DNA of 64,000 nt from Janthinobacterium rivuli (GTDB taxonomy: Bacteria; Pseudomonadota; Gammaproteobacteria; Burkholderiales; Burkholderiaceae_D): NCBI RefSeq assembly GCF_029690045.1, contig NZ_CP121464.1:3286001-3350000 (forward strand), given 5' to 3'. Position numbers and translations under genes: made by a program. Below, in pieces: positions 9,143 to 17,695 of this stretch. Position 1 is the first letter of the stretch, and each line of letters opens with the position of its first letter. The notes below the pieces were generated by a model that worked only from the letters and a program-made list of their open reading frames with translations, searched no databases and was not told the DNA's origin.

Positions 9143-9718
9143 CTATCTATGGATGACCACCAATAATGCCTTGCCTTCCGTCTTGCCCAGGTTGCGTATC
9201 GTATGTGGCTGGTCCGCCGGATAGCGCGCCGTGCCGCCATTCTTGACCTTTTTCTTCGCCGTTCCCACTTCCAGCTCCAGGTTGCCGTGAATCACCGTCA
9301 AATGCTCGGTGGTGCCCGGATCATGCGGTTGCGACGCCAGCTCACCGCCCGGCGCCAGGGTCACTTCATACCATTCATATTTGCCGGCCAGTTCCATCGG
9401 CCCCAGGATGCGCAGCACGTAGCCAGCGTGGTCGCCGGGCAGGGTGGGGGTTTCGTGGGCGTCCGTGATGCGGATGGTTTCCACGGCTTTTTCCGCGCTG
9501 GACAGCAATTCGCCGATCTGCACGCCCAGGGCGTTGGCCAGGCGCCACGTGATGGCGATGGTGGGATTGGCTTTTTCGCGCTCGATTTGCGACAGCATGG
9601 ACTTCGACACGCCGGCGATGCGCGACAAATCCTCCAGTGTCAGGCCGCGCGCCAGGCGCAGCCGTTGCAGGGTGGCGCCCACTTCGGGCGGAGAATTGGT
9701 CGAAACGCTGGTTTTCAT
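9143..9718 (-). CDS. XRE-type HTH transcriptional regulator with cupin sensor domain
   Basis: About 191 aa. An N-terminal helix-turn-helix (ATLQRLRLARGLTLEDLSRIAGVSKSMLSQIEREKANPTIAITWRLANAL in effect, residues about 14-66) precedes a C-terminal cupin (about 110-180; GGELASQPHDPGTTEHLTVIHG). This XRE-cupin layout is common in regulators of amino-acid and polyamine metabolism. It is divergent from kbl-tdh-sdaA, with an inverted repeat in the shared promoter, so it likely controls that threonine/serine pathway and itself. The start ATG 9718 is chosen because the HTH begins there; longer reading upstream would run through the promoter. No strong ribosome site is seen. Confidence 0.87.
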   Translation of the reverse strand: MKTSVSTNSPPEVGATLQRLRLARGLTLEDLSRIAGVSKSMLSQIEREKANPTIAITWRLANALGVQIGELLSSAEKAVETIRITDAHETPTLPGDHAGYVLRILGPMELAGKYEWYEVTLAPGGELASQPHDPGTTEHLTVIHGNLELEVGTAKKKVKNGGTARYPADQPHTIRNLGKTEGKALLVVIHR

Positions 9719-9757
9719 CGGCAGGTGGCTTGCAAAGTTCAAAAGGCTTGGGTAATA

Positions 9758-9791
9758 TCCACTATATTGAATTTCAGTTCGAAATAGTGGA
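9758..9791. promoter_or_regulatory. Inverted repeat, likely operator between XRE-cupin gene and kbl
   Basis: Arms TCCACTAT (9758-9765) and ATAGTGGA (9784-9791) are perfect 8-bp inverted copies with an 18-bp AT-rich spacer. The spacer itself contains TTGAA...TTCGAA. It lies 40 bp upstream of the regulator start and about 146 bp upstream of kbl, the place for a shared operator. The XRE-cupin protein is the obvious candidate binder. Confidence 0.55.
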
Positions 9792-9936
9792 TTTTGAGGA
9801 AAAACACGGAAACGTGTAGACTTCAAACAGCGCTTCACGGTACAGCATTGTGCGCGCACCGGTCAAGCGGCCGCTTTTCCCTATGGCGGCTGAGGTCACA
9901 CGGATACCACAAACGCAGGGACACACAAGGATCATC

Positions 9937-11169
9937 ATGAGCGAGCAAGCGAAGAACACCTTTTTCAGCGGTCTGCAACAGAATCTCGATCAACTGCGCC
10001 AGCAGGGCTTGTACAAGCCCGAGCGCGTGATCGCCTCGCGCCAGGGCGCCGAAGTGGTGTGCGACGATGGCCGTACCCTGATCAATATGTGTGCGAACAA
10101 CTACCTGGGCCTGTCCGGCGACCTGCAGACGCAGGAAGCATCCATTGCCGCGACGCAAAAGTATGGCTATGGCCTGTCGTCCGTGCGTTTCATCTGCGGC
10201 ACGCAAACCGTGCATAAAGAACTGGAACAGGCGATCTCCAGCTTCCTCGGTACGGAAGACACGATTTTGTACGCGGCCGCCTTTGACGCCAACGGCGGCG
10301 TATTCGAGCCCCTGTTCGATGAAAACGACGCCATCATCTCCGACGCGCTGAACCACGCTTCCATCATCGACGGCATCCGCCTGTGCAAGGCTGGCCGCTA
10401 CCGCTACGCCCACAACGACATGGCCGACCTGGAAGTGCAGCTGAAAGCGGCCATTGCGGCCGGCAAGCGCCACAAAGTCATCGTCACGGACGGCGTGTTC
10501 TCGATGGACGGCACGATTGCGCAACTCGACAAGATCTGCGACCTGGCCGACCAGTACGGCGCGCTGGTGATGATCGACGAATGCCACGCATCCGGCTTCA
10601 TGGGCGCGACGGGCCGCGGCACGCACGAGCACCACAATGTGATGGGCCGCATCGACATCATCACGGGCACACTGGGCAAGGCCCTGGGCGGCGCCATGGG
10701 CGGTTTTACCTCCGCGCGCAAGGAAGTCATCGACACCCTGCGCCAGAAATCGCGCCCGTATCTGTTCTCGAACACCCTGGCGCCATCGATCGCCGGCGCC
10801 TCGCTGTCGGTACTGGAACGGCTGGCCAAGTCGACGGAACTGCGCGACCGCCTGCATGAGAACACGGCCTTCTTCCGCAGCGAGATCGAACGCATTGGCT
10901 TCACCATCAAGCCGGGCACCCATCCGGTGGTTCCCGTGATGCTGTTCGACGCTCCCGTGGCGCAGAAATTCGCCGCCCGCCTGTATGAACTGGGCGTGCT
11001 GGTGACGGGCTTCTTCTACCCGGTCGTGCCGATGGGCCAGGCCCGTGTCCGCGTGCAGCTGTCCGCCGCCCACACCCGCGAACAGCTGGTGCAAGTGCTG
11101 GCCGCCTTCGAGCAGGCTGGCAAGGAACTCGGTTTGCTGACTACCACTACCACTACCACTACTAATTAA
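9937..11169 (+). CDS. kbl: Glycine C-acetyltransferase (2-amino-3-ketobutyrate CoA ligase)
   Basis: 410 aa PLP enzyme of the alpha-oxoamine synthase family. It cleaves 2-amino-3-ketobutyrate with CoA to glycine and acetyl-CoA, the second step of threonine breakdown. The PLP lysine is in TGTLGKALGGAMGGF. NYLGLSG, SSVRFICGTQTVHKELE and DECHASGFMG are family hallmarks. Start ATG 9937 has AAGGA 7-8 bases upstream. tdh follows 20 bp later. Oddity: the C-terminus ends in eight consecutive threonines and an Asn (LLTTTTTTTTN) encoded by an ACCACT-type microsatellite. This makes it about 12 residues longer than E. coli Kbl. Confidence 0.96.
   Translation: MSEQAKNTFFSGLQQNLDQLRQQGLYKPERVIASRQGAEVVCDDGRTLINMCANNYLGLSGDLQTQEASIAATQKYGYGLSSVRFICGTQTVHKELEQAISSFLGTEDTILYAAAFDANGGVFEPLFDENDAIISDALNHASIIDGIRLCKAGRYRYAHNDMADLEVQLKAAIAAGKRHKVIVTDGVFSMDGTIAQLDKICDLADQYGALVMIDECHASGFMGATGRGTHEHHNVMGRIDIITGTLGKALGGAMGGFTSARKEVIDTLRQKSRPYLFSNTLAPSIAGASLSVLERLAKSTELRDRLHENTAFFRSEIERIGFTIKPGTHPVVPVMLFDAPVAQKFAARLYELGVLVTGFFYPVVPMGQARVRVQLSAAHTREQLVQVLAAFEQAGKELGLLTTTTTTTTN
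11136..11166 (+). repeat. ACC/ACT codon microsatellite at the 3' end of kbl
   Basis: Alternating ACT and ACC codons, then two ACT, lie immediately before AAT TAA. The tract encodes the Thr8 tail of Kbl. Such short tandem repeats can change length by slippage. Because the period is 3 or 6, length changes would alter only the number of threonines. Confidence 0.85.
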
Positions 11170-11189
11170 TACGAATTCAGGAAAATAGC

Positions 11190-12155
11190 ATGGAACGCAT
11201 CTTAGTCATTGGCGCAAACGGCCAAATCGGTAGTGAGTTGGTGGGCGCCCTGGCGCAGCAGCACGGCGCGGACAACGTCATCGCCAGCGACATCGGCACG
11301 AACAACCTGTACCAGGCCAAGCGCTACGCGCAATTGAATGTGCTGGACAAGGACGGCCTGGCGAAGATCATCGCCGACGAGAACATCACCCAGGTGTACC
11401 AGCTGGCGGCCATGCTGTCGGCCACGGGCGAAGCGGCGCCGCTGAAGGCGTGGAGCCTGAACATGGATGGCTTGCTCAATATCCTGGAACTGGCGCGCGA
11501 ACGGGGCGAAGCGGGCAAACCGCTGCGCATCTTCTGGCCATCGTCGATCGCCGCCTTCGGCCCGAACACGCCGCAAGTAAACACCCCGCAAATGACGGTG
11601 ATGGACCCGACGTCGATGTACGGCATCAGCAAGCTGGCCGGCGAGCGCCTGTGCGAGTATTACTTCAACAAGTATGGCGTGGACGTGCGCAGCATCCGCT
11701 ACCCGGGCATCATCAGCTACAAATCGCCTCCGGGCGGCGGCACCACCGATTACGCCATCGCCATCTTCCACGCGGCCTTGCGCGGCGAGCGCTATGACTG
11801 CTTCCTCGACGCGAACACCACCTTGCCGATGATTTACATGCCCGACGCCATCCGCGCCACCATCGAACTGATGGACGCGCCGGTCGAGTCGATCAAGATC
11901 CGCTCGTCGTACAACGTGGCCGGCGTGTCGTTCAACCCCGAGCAGCTGGCCAAGGCCATCGTGCGCATGGTGCCGGACTTCAAGATCAGCTACAAGCCGG
12001 ACAGCCGCCAGGCCATCGCCGACAGCTGGCCGCAAAGCCTGGACGACGGCAAGGCCAGCGCCGACTGGGACTGGAAGGCGCAGATCGGCGTCGAGCAGAT
12101 GGTCACCGACATGCTGGCCAATGTCGACGTCGGCCATGCCGCCAAGGCAGCCTGA
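11190..12155 (+). CDS. L-threonine 3-dehydrogenase, SDR (epimerase-like) type
   Basis: 321 aa. Oxidises L-threonine to 2-amino-3-ketobutyrate with NAD, feeding Kbl. It belongs to the short-chain dehydrogenase/NAD-epimerase type, not the zinc alcohol dehydrogenase type of E. coli Tdh. Evidence is the N-terminal Rossmann motif ILVIGANGQIGSEL, the catalytic YGISKLAGE (Tyr and Lys), and IRYPGIISYKSPPGGGTTDYAI, typical of this TDH family. ATG 11190 has AGGAAA upstream, and the gene lies 20 bp after kbl. The pair forms a classical threonine-to-glycine operon. Confidence 0.93.
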   Translation: MERILVIGANGQIGSELVGALAQQHGADNVIASDIGTNNLYQAKRYAQLNVLDKDGLAKIIADENITQVYQLAAMLSATGEAAPLKAWSLNMDGLLNILELARERGEAGKPLRIFWPSSIAAFGPNTPQVNTPQMTVMDPTSMYGISKLAGERLCEYYFNKYGVDVRSIRYPGIISYKSPPGGGTTDYAIAIFHAALRGERYDCFLDANTTLPMIYMPDAIRATIELMDAPVESIKIRSSYNVAGVSFNPEQLAKAIVRMVPDFKISYKPDSRQAIADSWPQSLDDGKASADWDWKAQIGVEQMVTDMLANVDVGHAAKAA

Positions 12156-12201
12156 GTTTCGCAGCAGTACTAAAAAAACATACTAAATAAAGAGACACTA
12201 C

Positions 12202-13614
12202 ATGGACATGAGCGTATTTGACCTTTTTAAAATCGGCATCGGGCCGTCGAGTTCCCATACTGTGGGGCCGATGGTGGCGGCGCGGCGTTTTCTGGTCGAA
12301 TACGGTCCGCTGGACCAGGTGGTGGGCGTCGAGGCGGCCTTGTATGGCTCGCTGGCGCTGACGGGCGTGGGCCATGCCACGGACAAGGCCGTGATTCTTG
12401 GCCTGATGGGCGAAACGCCGCAGGACGTGGCGCCCGATGAAGTTGACAGCAAGCTGGCCGCCATCGAGGCGGCCGGCGAGATCGCCTTGCTGGGCAGGCA
12501 CGTGGTGCCGTTTACGGCTGCCACGGGTCTGGTCTGGCACAAGAGCGTATCCTTGCCCGAACATCCGAACGGCATGCGCTTTACCCTGAAACTGGCGGAC
12601 GGCAGCCGTGCCGACAAGGTGTATTACTCGATCGGCGGCGGTTTTATCCGTGAGGCCGAGGAAGTTCAAACTGCGGCGCAGGCCGAAGCGGCCGTGGAGT
12701 CGGCCGCCAGCGCTAGAGTCGTCTTCCCCTTCGACACCATGGAGCAGTTGCTGGCGCACGGCGTGGAAAGCGGTTTGTCGATCCCTGAAATGCTGCGCGC
12801 GAACGAGTGCGTCAAGCGCAGCGAAACGGAACTCGATGAAGGCCTGGATCGCATCTGGCACGTCATGCGCGACTGCATCGCGCACGGCCTGGAAACGACG
12901 GGCAACCTGCCGGGCGGCTTGAACGTCAAACGCCGCGCCGCGAAATTGTGGCGATTGGCGCAGGAGGCGAAGGCGTCCGACAACCGCGCCAACGACTTGC
13001 CGCACGACGCCGTGCACCTGGTCAGCCTGTATGCGATGGCCGTCAACGAGGAAAACGCGGCTGGCGGCAGGGTCGTCACGGCGCCGACCAACGGCGCCGC
13101 CGGCATTATCCCGGCCGTGCTGCGCTACTACGCGCAGGATTGCCGCCCCAGCGATCCGGTCGGCGGCGTGCGCCGCTTCATGCTGACGGCGGCTGCCATC
13201 GGCATGCTGTGCAAGCGCAATGCATCGATCTCGGGCGCCGAAGTGGGTTGCCAGGGCGAAGTGGGCGTGGCCTGCGCCATGGCGGCGGCCGGCCTGGTGG
13301 CGGCCCTGGGCGGCACGAACGAGCAGATCGAGAACGCGGCCGAAATCGGCATCGAACACCACCTGGGCATGACCTGCGACCCGATCGGCGGCCTGGTGCA
13401 GATCCCTTGCATCGAGCGCAATGGCATGGGCGCCGTGAAAGCGATTACGGCTGCCTCGCTGGCGCTGAAGGGCGACGGCACGCACTTCGTCAGCCTCGAC
13501 GAAGTCATCGAAACCATGCGCCAGACGGGTGCGGACATGCAGGACAAGTACAAGGAAACGTCGCTGGGTGGGCTGGCCGTTCACGTCATTACCGTCAATC
13601 ACGCGGCTTGCTGA
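12202..13614 (+). CDS. sdaA: L-serine ammonia-lyase, iron-sulfur-dependent, single chain
   Basis: 470 aa, the length of single-chain L-serine dehydratases (fused beta and alpha domains). It deaminates L-serine to pyruvate using a [4Fe-4S] cluster. The N-terminus (VFDLFKIGIGPSSSHTVGPM) is the beta domain. The cluster cysteines are those in GAEVGCQGEVG, GMTCDPIGGLVQ and IPCIERNGMG. It lies 46 bp after tdh on the same strand, so threonine, glycine and serine catabolism may be co-expressed. The start is ATG 12202, with ATG 12208 (MSVFDLF) as an alternative. Confidence 0.95.
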   Translation: MDMSVFDLFKIGIGPSSSHTVGPMVAARRFLVEYGPLDQVVGVEAALYGSLALTGVGHATDKAVILGLMGETPQDVAPDEVDSKLAAIEAAGEIALLGRHVVPFTAATGLVWHKSVSLPEHPNGMRFTLKLADGSRADKVYYSIGGGFIREAEEVQTAAQAEAAVESAASARVVFPFDTMEQLLAHGVESGLSIPEMLRANECVKRSETELDEGLDRIWHVMRDCIAHGLETTGNLPGGLNVKRRAAKLWRLAQEAKASDNRANDLPHDAVHLVSLYAMAVNEENAAGGRVVTAPTNGAAGIIPAVLRYYAQDCRPSDPVGGVRRFMLTAAAIGMLCKRNASISGAEVGCQGEVGVACAMAAAGLVAALGGTNEQIENAAEIGIEHHLGMTCDPIGGLVQIPCIERNGMGAVKAITAASLALKGDGTHFVSLDEVIETMRQTGADMQDKYKETSLGGLAVHVITVNHAAC

Positions 13615-13622
13615 TGGCGGTA

Positions 13623-13656
13623 TTGTCGGCTTAGCGCAAAGCGCGTAAGCCGACAA
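13623..13656. repeat. Palindrome between convergent genes, diverged GTCGGATTA-family hairpin
   Basis: TTGTCGGCTTA (13623-13633) pairs with TAAGCCGACAA (13646-13656), with inner GCGC pairs around an AAA loop. It is the GTCGGATTA repeat core with a T-to-C style change compensated on both arms. It lies between the ends of sdaA and the AAA ATPase gene and could act as a bidirectional terminator, although T-runs are absent. Confidence 0.65.
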
Positions 13657-13671
13657 GCACCATGCAATAGC

Positions 13672-14412
13672 TCACTCCTCCTCAAACAACTGCTCCAGCC
13701 TTCGTGGATAGTTATTCAAAAAATCGCGCGTCACGGCGAAGTGTTCCGTGTCTTCATACGCCACTTCGTGGATGCCGCCGCCTGTAAACATCAAAATCTT
13801 TGCGTTAGGGTAGGCCAGTAAAATCGGCGAATGGGTGGCGATGATCAGCTGCGAGTCGTCCTGCACCAGCTGATGGATGACGGACAATGCCGCCATCTGG
13901 CGGCTCGGCGACAGGGCCGCCTCCGGCTCGTCCAGCAGGTACAGGCCCTTGCCACGCAGCTTGTTGATCAGGGTCGCCATGAACGCTTCGCCGTGCGATT
14001 GCGCGTGCAGCGACTTGCCGCCATAGCTGGCCAGGTATTCGGGCATGTCGTCCATATAGGTGGCGACGTTGAAAAAGCTTTCGGCGCGCAGGAAATAGCT
14101 GTCCTCGGGCTTCTTGTAGCTCTTGCTCAGACGCAGATGCGCGTGCAAGCCCGATTCCTCGTCCGAGGGCAGGGCGATGCGCACGTTGCGCGTGCCGCCA
14201 TCCTTGCCGAAACCCAGCGCCACGGCCAGCGCTTCGAGCATGGTCGACTTGCCGCTGCCATTCTCGCCCACGAAAAACGTCACGTCGCGGTGGAAGTCCA
14301 TGTGCACGAAGTCGCGGATGGCGGGAATGGTGAACGGATAGTGCTCCAGGTCGACGACGGCGTCGGGGCGCAGCGCGGCGCTTTGCAAATACGGTTTTTT
14401 ACTCAGCGACAT
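13672..14412 (-). CDS. AAA family ATPase (RecF/ABC-type predicted ATP-binding protein)
   Basis: 246 aa. Walker A GENGSGKST (after FHRDVTFFV) and Walker B YLLDEPEAALSPSRQ, followed by the IATHSPILLAYPNAKI switch motif. This is the single-domain, SMC/ABC-like AAA ATPase seen in many bacteria as a stand-alone predicted ATPase. Its cellular role is unknown. The preferred start is ATG 14412 (MSLSKKPYL); ATG 14424 is an alternative. It lies downstream of an unknown gene on the same strand, separated by 94 bp containing a hairpin, so a functional pair is possible but unproven. Confidence 0.85.
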   Translation of the reverse strand: MSLSKKPYLQSAALRPDAVVDLEHYPFTIPAIRDFVHMDFHRDVTFFVGENGSGKSTMLEALAVALGFGKDGGTRNVRIALPSDEESGLHAHLRLSKSYKKPEDSYFLRAESFFNVATYMDDMPEYLASYGGKSLHAQSHGEAFMATLINKLRGKGLYLLDEPEAALSPSRQMAALSVIHQLVQDDSQLIIATHSPILLAYPNAKILMFTGGGIHEVAYEDTEHFAVTRDFLNNYPRRLEQLFEEE

Positions 14413-14464
14413 GGCCGGTTCCATGAATGACCCGCAGGCGGGCCGACAAGCACCAGTGTGGCGC

Positions 14465-14504
14465 AAATCCGGCGCACGCGCCAGCACGGGCGCCGGATTT
14501 TTTG
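14465..14504 (+). terminator. Rho-independent-type hairpin oriented against the flanking genes
   Basis: AAATCCGGCGC (14465-14475) and GCGCCGGATTT (14490-14500) are perfect 11-bp arms. The hairpin is followed by a T-run on the plus strand and by only TTT on the minus strand. Both neighbours are on the minus strand, so as a terminator it would mainly stop antisense transcription, and only weakly separate the two genes. Confidence 0.6.
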
Positions 14505-14506
14505 AC

Positions 14507-15976
14507 TTAAGGCTCGCGCATGCAATCGCCGAAGTACTCGTGGAAGAAGGCGGTAGGGCGATTTTTCTTGTCGAGCAGGCCGAAATGACCGCCGACCTGG
14601 CGTCCGACAGTCATCAGGGTGTTGGCTGCACTTTTCGTTCCGGCATAGCCTTTTTGTAGCAGCCAGGCGGTGCGCACCGGAACCGACATATCCGCCGTAC
14701 GTCCGGCCAGCAAAGCGTCGACCAGGCACACTTGATCGCGGGTATCGGTTTCCAGATAAGCGTCGGGACTTCCTTGTGCGGCATACAGGCCTTCCTTGCC
14801 GCCAGCCAGGATCAGATCGAGTTCCAGCGGATTGCGGCCAAACAGATCGAATTCATTTTTCCCGAATGGGAAGCAATAGCTCTTGGCTGTCTGCTCCGTA
14901 CTGCCTTGCGTGGCCATATGCCACCAAACAAAGCTGGAAGCACTGACTTTCTCGCCATTCTTCAATTCGTGGCTATGGGCGACCAGGTGCGGCAAAGTCA
15001 TCGTGAAGGAACAACCGCTCGGCACCCAAGCCCTGTCCCTGGATTTTGATCCTTTCGCGTTGGTCTTTTGATTGATGGTTGCCGCCTCTCCAAAACACCG
15101 CAAGTCATACCCCAGCATGAACAAACACGCCTCGAAGGCATGGCAGCGGGCGGACATGTCGGCGCTGTCCGCCTTGAACCAGTCGCACTGTTCCAGCACG
15201 GCGCGCAGGATCCAGCCCAGCTTGACTTGCCATTGCGCCCAGTCCTGGCACGATACGGCCTTGCGGAAGAATTGCGGTGCGCCGGCAAAGCCACCGTCGA
15301 TTCCCTTGGGATTGCGGATTTGCTTACCGCGCGCGGCGCCCGAGGGGAATGCCAGCCAGTGCTTCTTTGCCAGATTGCTGCCTGCCTGGCTGCGGTACTG
15401 CGCATACAGCATGGCCATGGCCGCGCCGACGCGGCTGTCGTAGATGGGCGAGCCGCTGTCGTCAAACAGGGCGTGGATCTTGGTCAGGCCCGCGTCGAAG
15501 CGCTCCACGGTATCCGTATCGAGGGCGTCCAGCGAGGCGTCCGAGTCGAGCGCCATCAAGGGCGCCAGGCGCGTGAAGTAGGCGACCAGGCGGCCTTGCG
15601 CATGCAGACGCTTGAGGAAGACGATGGCGCCGCGCACGCCGCCCCATTCGAGGATGGCCAGGCAGGCGGCCAGCGTCTGGTCTTCATCCTGCCGCGCGAT
15701 GGCGTCCTTCAGCCAGCCGCGCAGCTGGCCCAGCGAGGCGCGTGTCTCATGCCAGTTGCCAGAGACGACCGCCTTGCCTTGCGCATCGGTCCAGCGCGTG
15801 CTCCACACATAGTGGCCCAGCACCGCTTCGAGGCCCGTCGCCTGCACGTCCAGGCCGCCCGGCACGAAGCGGCTGCGCGCCATCTTCAGGTGAAAGGACC
15901 TGGCTGGCAGTTCGGCCGCCAGCCAGTCGATAAAACCGCGTACATCGTCCTGCTTGAGAAAATCGTCTCGTTTCAT
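14507..15976 (-). CDS. Protein of unknown function, 489 aa
   Basis: I do not recognise a named family. It looks soluble, with no signal peptide or membrane helix. It begins MKRDDFLKQDDVRGFIDWL and has a Trp-rich middle section (SVLGHYVWSTRW-like, WHETRASLGQLRGWL). The stretch GSPIYDSRVGAAMAMLY resembles the DSRV helix seen in helix-hairpin-helix DNA glycosylase-type proteins, but this is only a local likeness. The C-terminal part holds FPFGKNEFDLFGRNPLELDLILAGG. ATG 15976 is preferred, with 15994 as an alternative; neither has a ribosome site. It is divergent from thrC and upstream of the AAA ATPase gene on the same strand. Confidence 0.7.
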   Translation of the reverse strand: MKRDDFLKQDDVRGFIDWLAAELPARSFHLKMARSRFVPGGLDVQATGLEAVLGHYVWSTRWTDAQGKAVVSGNWHETRASLGQLRGWLKDAIARQDEDQTLAACLAILEWGGVRGAIVFLKRLHAQGRLVAYFTRLAPLMALDSDASLDALDTDTVERFDAGLTKIHALFDDSGSPIYDSRVGAAMAMLYAQYRSQAGSNLAKKHWLAFPSGAARGKQIRNPKGIDGGFAGAPQFFRKAVSCQDWAQWQVKLGWILRAVLEQCDWFKADSADMSARCHAFEACLFMLGYDLRCFGEAATINQKTNAKGSKSRDRAWVPSGCSFTMTLPHLVAHSHELKNGEKVSASSFVWWHMATQGSTEQTAKSYCFPFGKNEFDLFGRNPLELDLILAGGKEGLYAAQGSPDAYLETDTRDQVCLVDALLAGRTADMSVPVRTAWLLQKGYAGTKSAANTLMTVGRQVGGHFGLLDKKNRPTAFFHEYFGDCMREP

Positions 15977-16153
15977 GTGGCTTGGCTGCGGCATGGTCGT
16001 CGTGGGCTGGCTGGGGTGCCCGCGTAGTCAGGAAAGCGGCCATGATACAGTTGCCATGCGACAAGGTGTGTCGTTTGACAACAGACGCTGCCCGCGCGAC
16101 GAGGGTGGAGCCCGGGCAAACGCGACGGATTCGCCTTGGGCGGCGGCTGGCAC

Positions 16154-16159
16154 TATAAT
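16154..16159 (+). promoter_or_regulatory. Likely -10 box of the thrC promoter
   Basis: A perfect TATAAT lies 55 bp before the thrC start in the divergent region. The matching -35 is weak (TTCGCC-like, 18 bp upstream), so only the -10 is called. Confidence 0.45.
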
Positions 16160-16213
16160 ATCCGCTGCCATTCATGATCAACCGCACTCAGCTCAACTGG
16201 ACTCTTCAAATTT

Positions 16214-17695
16214 ATGCATTACGTGTCTACCCGCGCTGATAAAGCGCCATCGAATCTGCAGCAATTCTCCGACATCCTCCTGGGCGGCCTGGCCCCCGAT
16301 GGCGGACTGTATCTCCCTGAACACTACCCGCAAGTCACTGGTGCCGAGCTCAACGCCTGGCGCACATTGTCGTATGCCGACCTGGCATTCGAAATCCTGA
16401 AGAAGTTCGCCACCGATATCCCGGCCGCGGACCTGAAGGCACTGACGGCGAAAACCTATACCAAGGCAGTCTACAAGAACGCCCGTGCCGGCGAAAACGC
16501 GGCCGATATCACGCCGCTGCGCGTGCTCGAAGAAAACGTCGTCAAGGGCGGATCGACCACCCTGATGCTGCAGGCGTTGTCGAATGGCCCGACCCTGGCC
16601 TTCAAGGACATGGCCATGCAGCTGCTGGGCAATCTGTTTGAATACACCCTGGCCAAGACGGGCGCCGAACTCAATATCTTTGGCGCCACCTCGGGCGACA
16701 CGGGCAGCGCGGCCGAATACGCGATGCGCGGCAAGAAGGGCATCCGCGTCTTCATGCTGTCGCCGCACAAGAAAATGAGCGCCTTCCAGACGGCGCAGAT
16801 GTTCAGCCTGCAAGACCCGAACATTGTCAACATCGCCGTCGAAGGCGTGTTCGACGACTGCCAGGATATGGTGAAAGCCGTGTCGAACGACTTGCCGTTC
16901 AAGGCGAAACAGAAGATCGGCACCGTCAATTCCATCAACTGGGCGCGTGTCGTGGCGCAAGTCGTGTACTACTTCCGCGGCTACCTGGCCGCCACCACCA
17001 GCAACGAGCAAAAAGTGTCGTTCACGGTGCCGTCGGGCAACTTCGGCAATATCTGCGCCGGCCATATCGCCCGCATGATGGGCCTGCCCATCTCGAAACT
17101 GGTGGCGGCGACGAATGAAAACGACGTGCTCGACGAATTCTTCCGCACGGGCGTCTACCGCGTGCGCAAGTCGGCCGAAACGTATCACACGAGCAGCCCG
17201 TCGATGGATATCTCGAAAGCGTCGAACTTCGAGCGCTTCGTCTACGACCTGGTAGGCCGCGACAGCGACCGCGTGCGCGCCCTGTTCACGAAAGTGGAAA
17301 CGCATGGCGGCTTCGACTTGTCCGGTAAACCTGGCAGCGATGGCGACGAATTCAAGCTGGTGGCCAAATACGGCTTCAAGTCGGGCAAGTCCACGCACCA
17401 GGACCGCCTCGACACCATCCGCGACGTGGCCGACGACTATGGCATCACCATCGACACGCACACGGCCGACGGCATCAAGGTGGCGCGCGAGCACCTGGAG
17501 CCGAACGTGCCGATGATCGTGCTGGAAACGGCGCTGGCGGCCAAGTTCAACGAAACCATCCTCGAAGCGCTGGGCGTGGACGCGGAACGGCCAGCCGGCT
17601 TCGAGAACATCGAAGACTTGCCGCAAAAGTTCGTCGTGATGGATGCGGACGTGGAAAAGATGAAGGCGTATATCGCCGCCAATACGGGCTTGTGA
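16214..17695 (+). CDS. thrC: Threonine synthase
   Basis: 493 aa PLP enzyme converting O-phosphohomoserine to L-threonine. The N-terminal MHYVSTRADKAPSNLQQFSDILLGGLAPDGGLYLPE is characteristic of the long class (E. coli/yeast type). The PLP lysine lies in PTLAFKDMAMQ, and the phosphate loop in GATSGDTGSAAEYAM. It overlaps moeA by one base (TGATG), giving a thrC-moeA-moaD unit. No homoserine dehydrogenase gene lies directly upstream here; the preceding gene is divergent and unrelated. Confidence 0.96.
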   Translation: MHYVSTRADKAPSNLQQFSDILLGGLAPDGGLYLPEHYPQVTGAELNAWRTLSYADLAFEILKKFATDIPAADLKALTAKTYTKAVYKNARAGENAADITPLRVLEENVVKGGSTTLMLQALSNGPTLAFKDMAMQLLGNLFEYTLAKTGAELNIFGATSGDTGSAAEYAMRGKKGIRVFMLSPHKKMSAFQTAQMFSLQDPNIVNIAVEGVFDDCQDMVKAVSNDLPFKAKQKIGTVNSINWARVVAQVVYYFRGYLAATTSNEQKVSFTVPSGNFGNICAGHIARMMGLPISKLVAATNENDVLDEFFRTGVYRVRKSAETYHTSSPSMDISKASNFERFVYDLVGRDSDRVRALFTKVETHGGFDLSGKPGSDGDEFKLVAKYGFKSGKSTHQDRLDTIRDVADDYGITIDTHTADGIKVAREHLEPNVPMIVLETALAAKFNETILEALGVDAERPAGFENIEDLPQKFVVMDADVEKMKAYIAANTGL

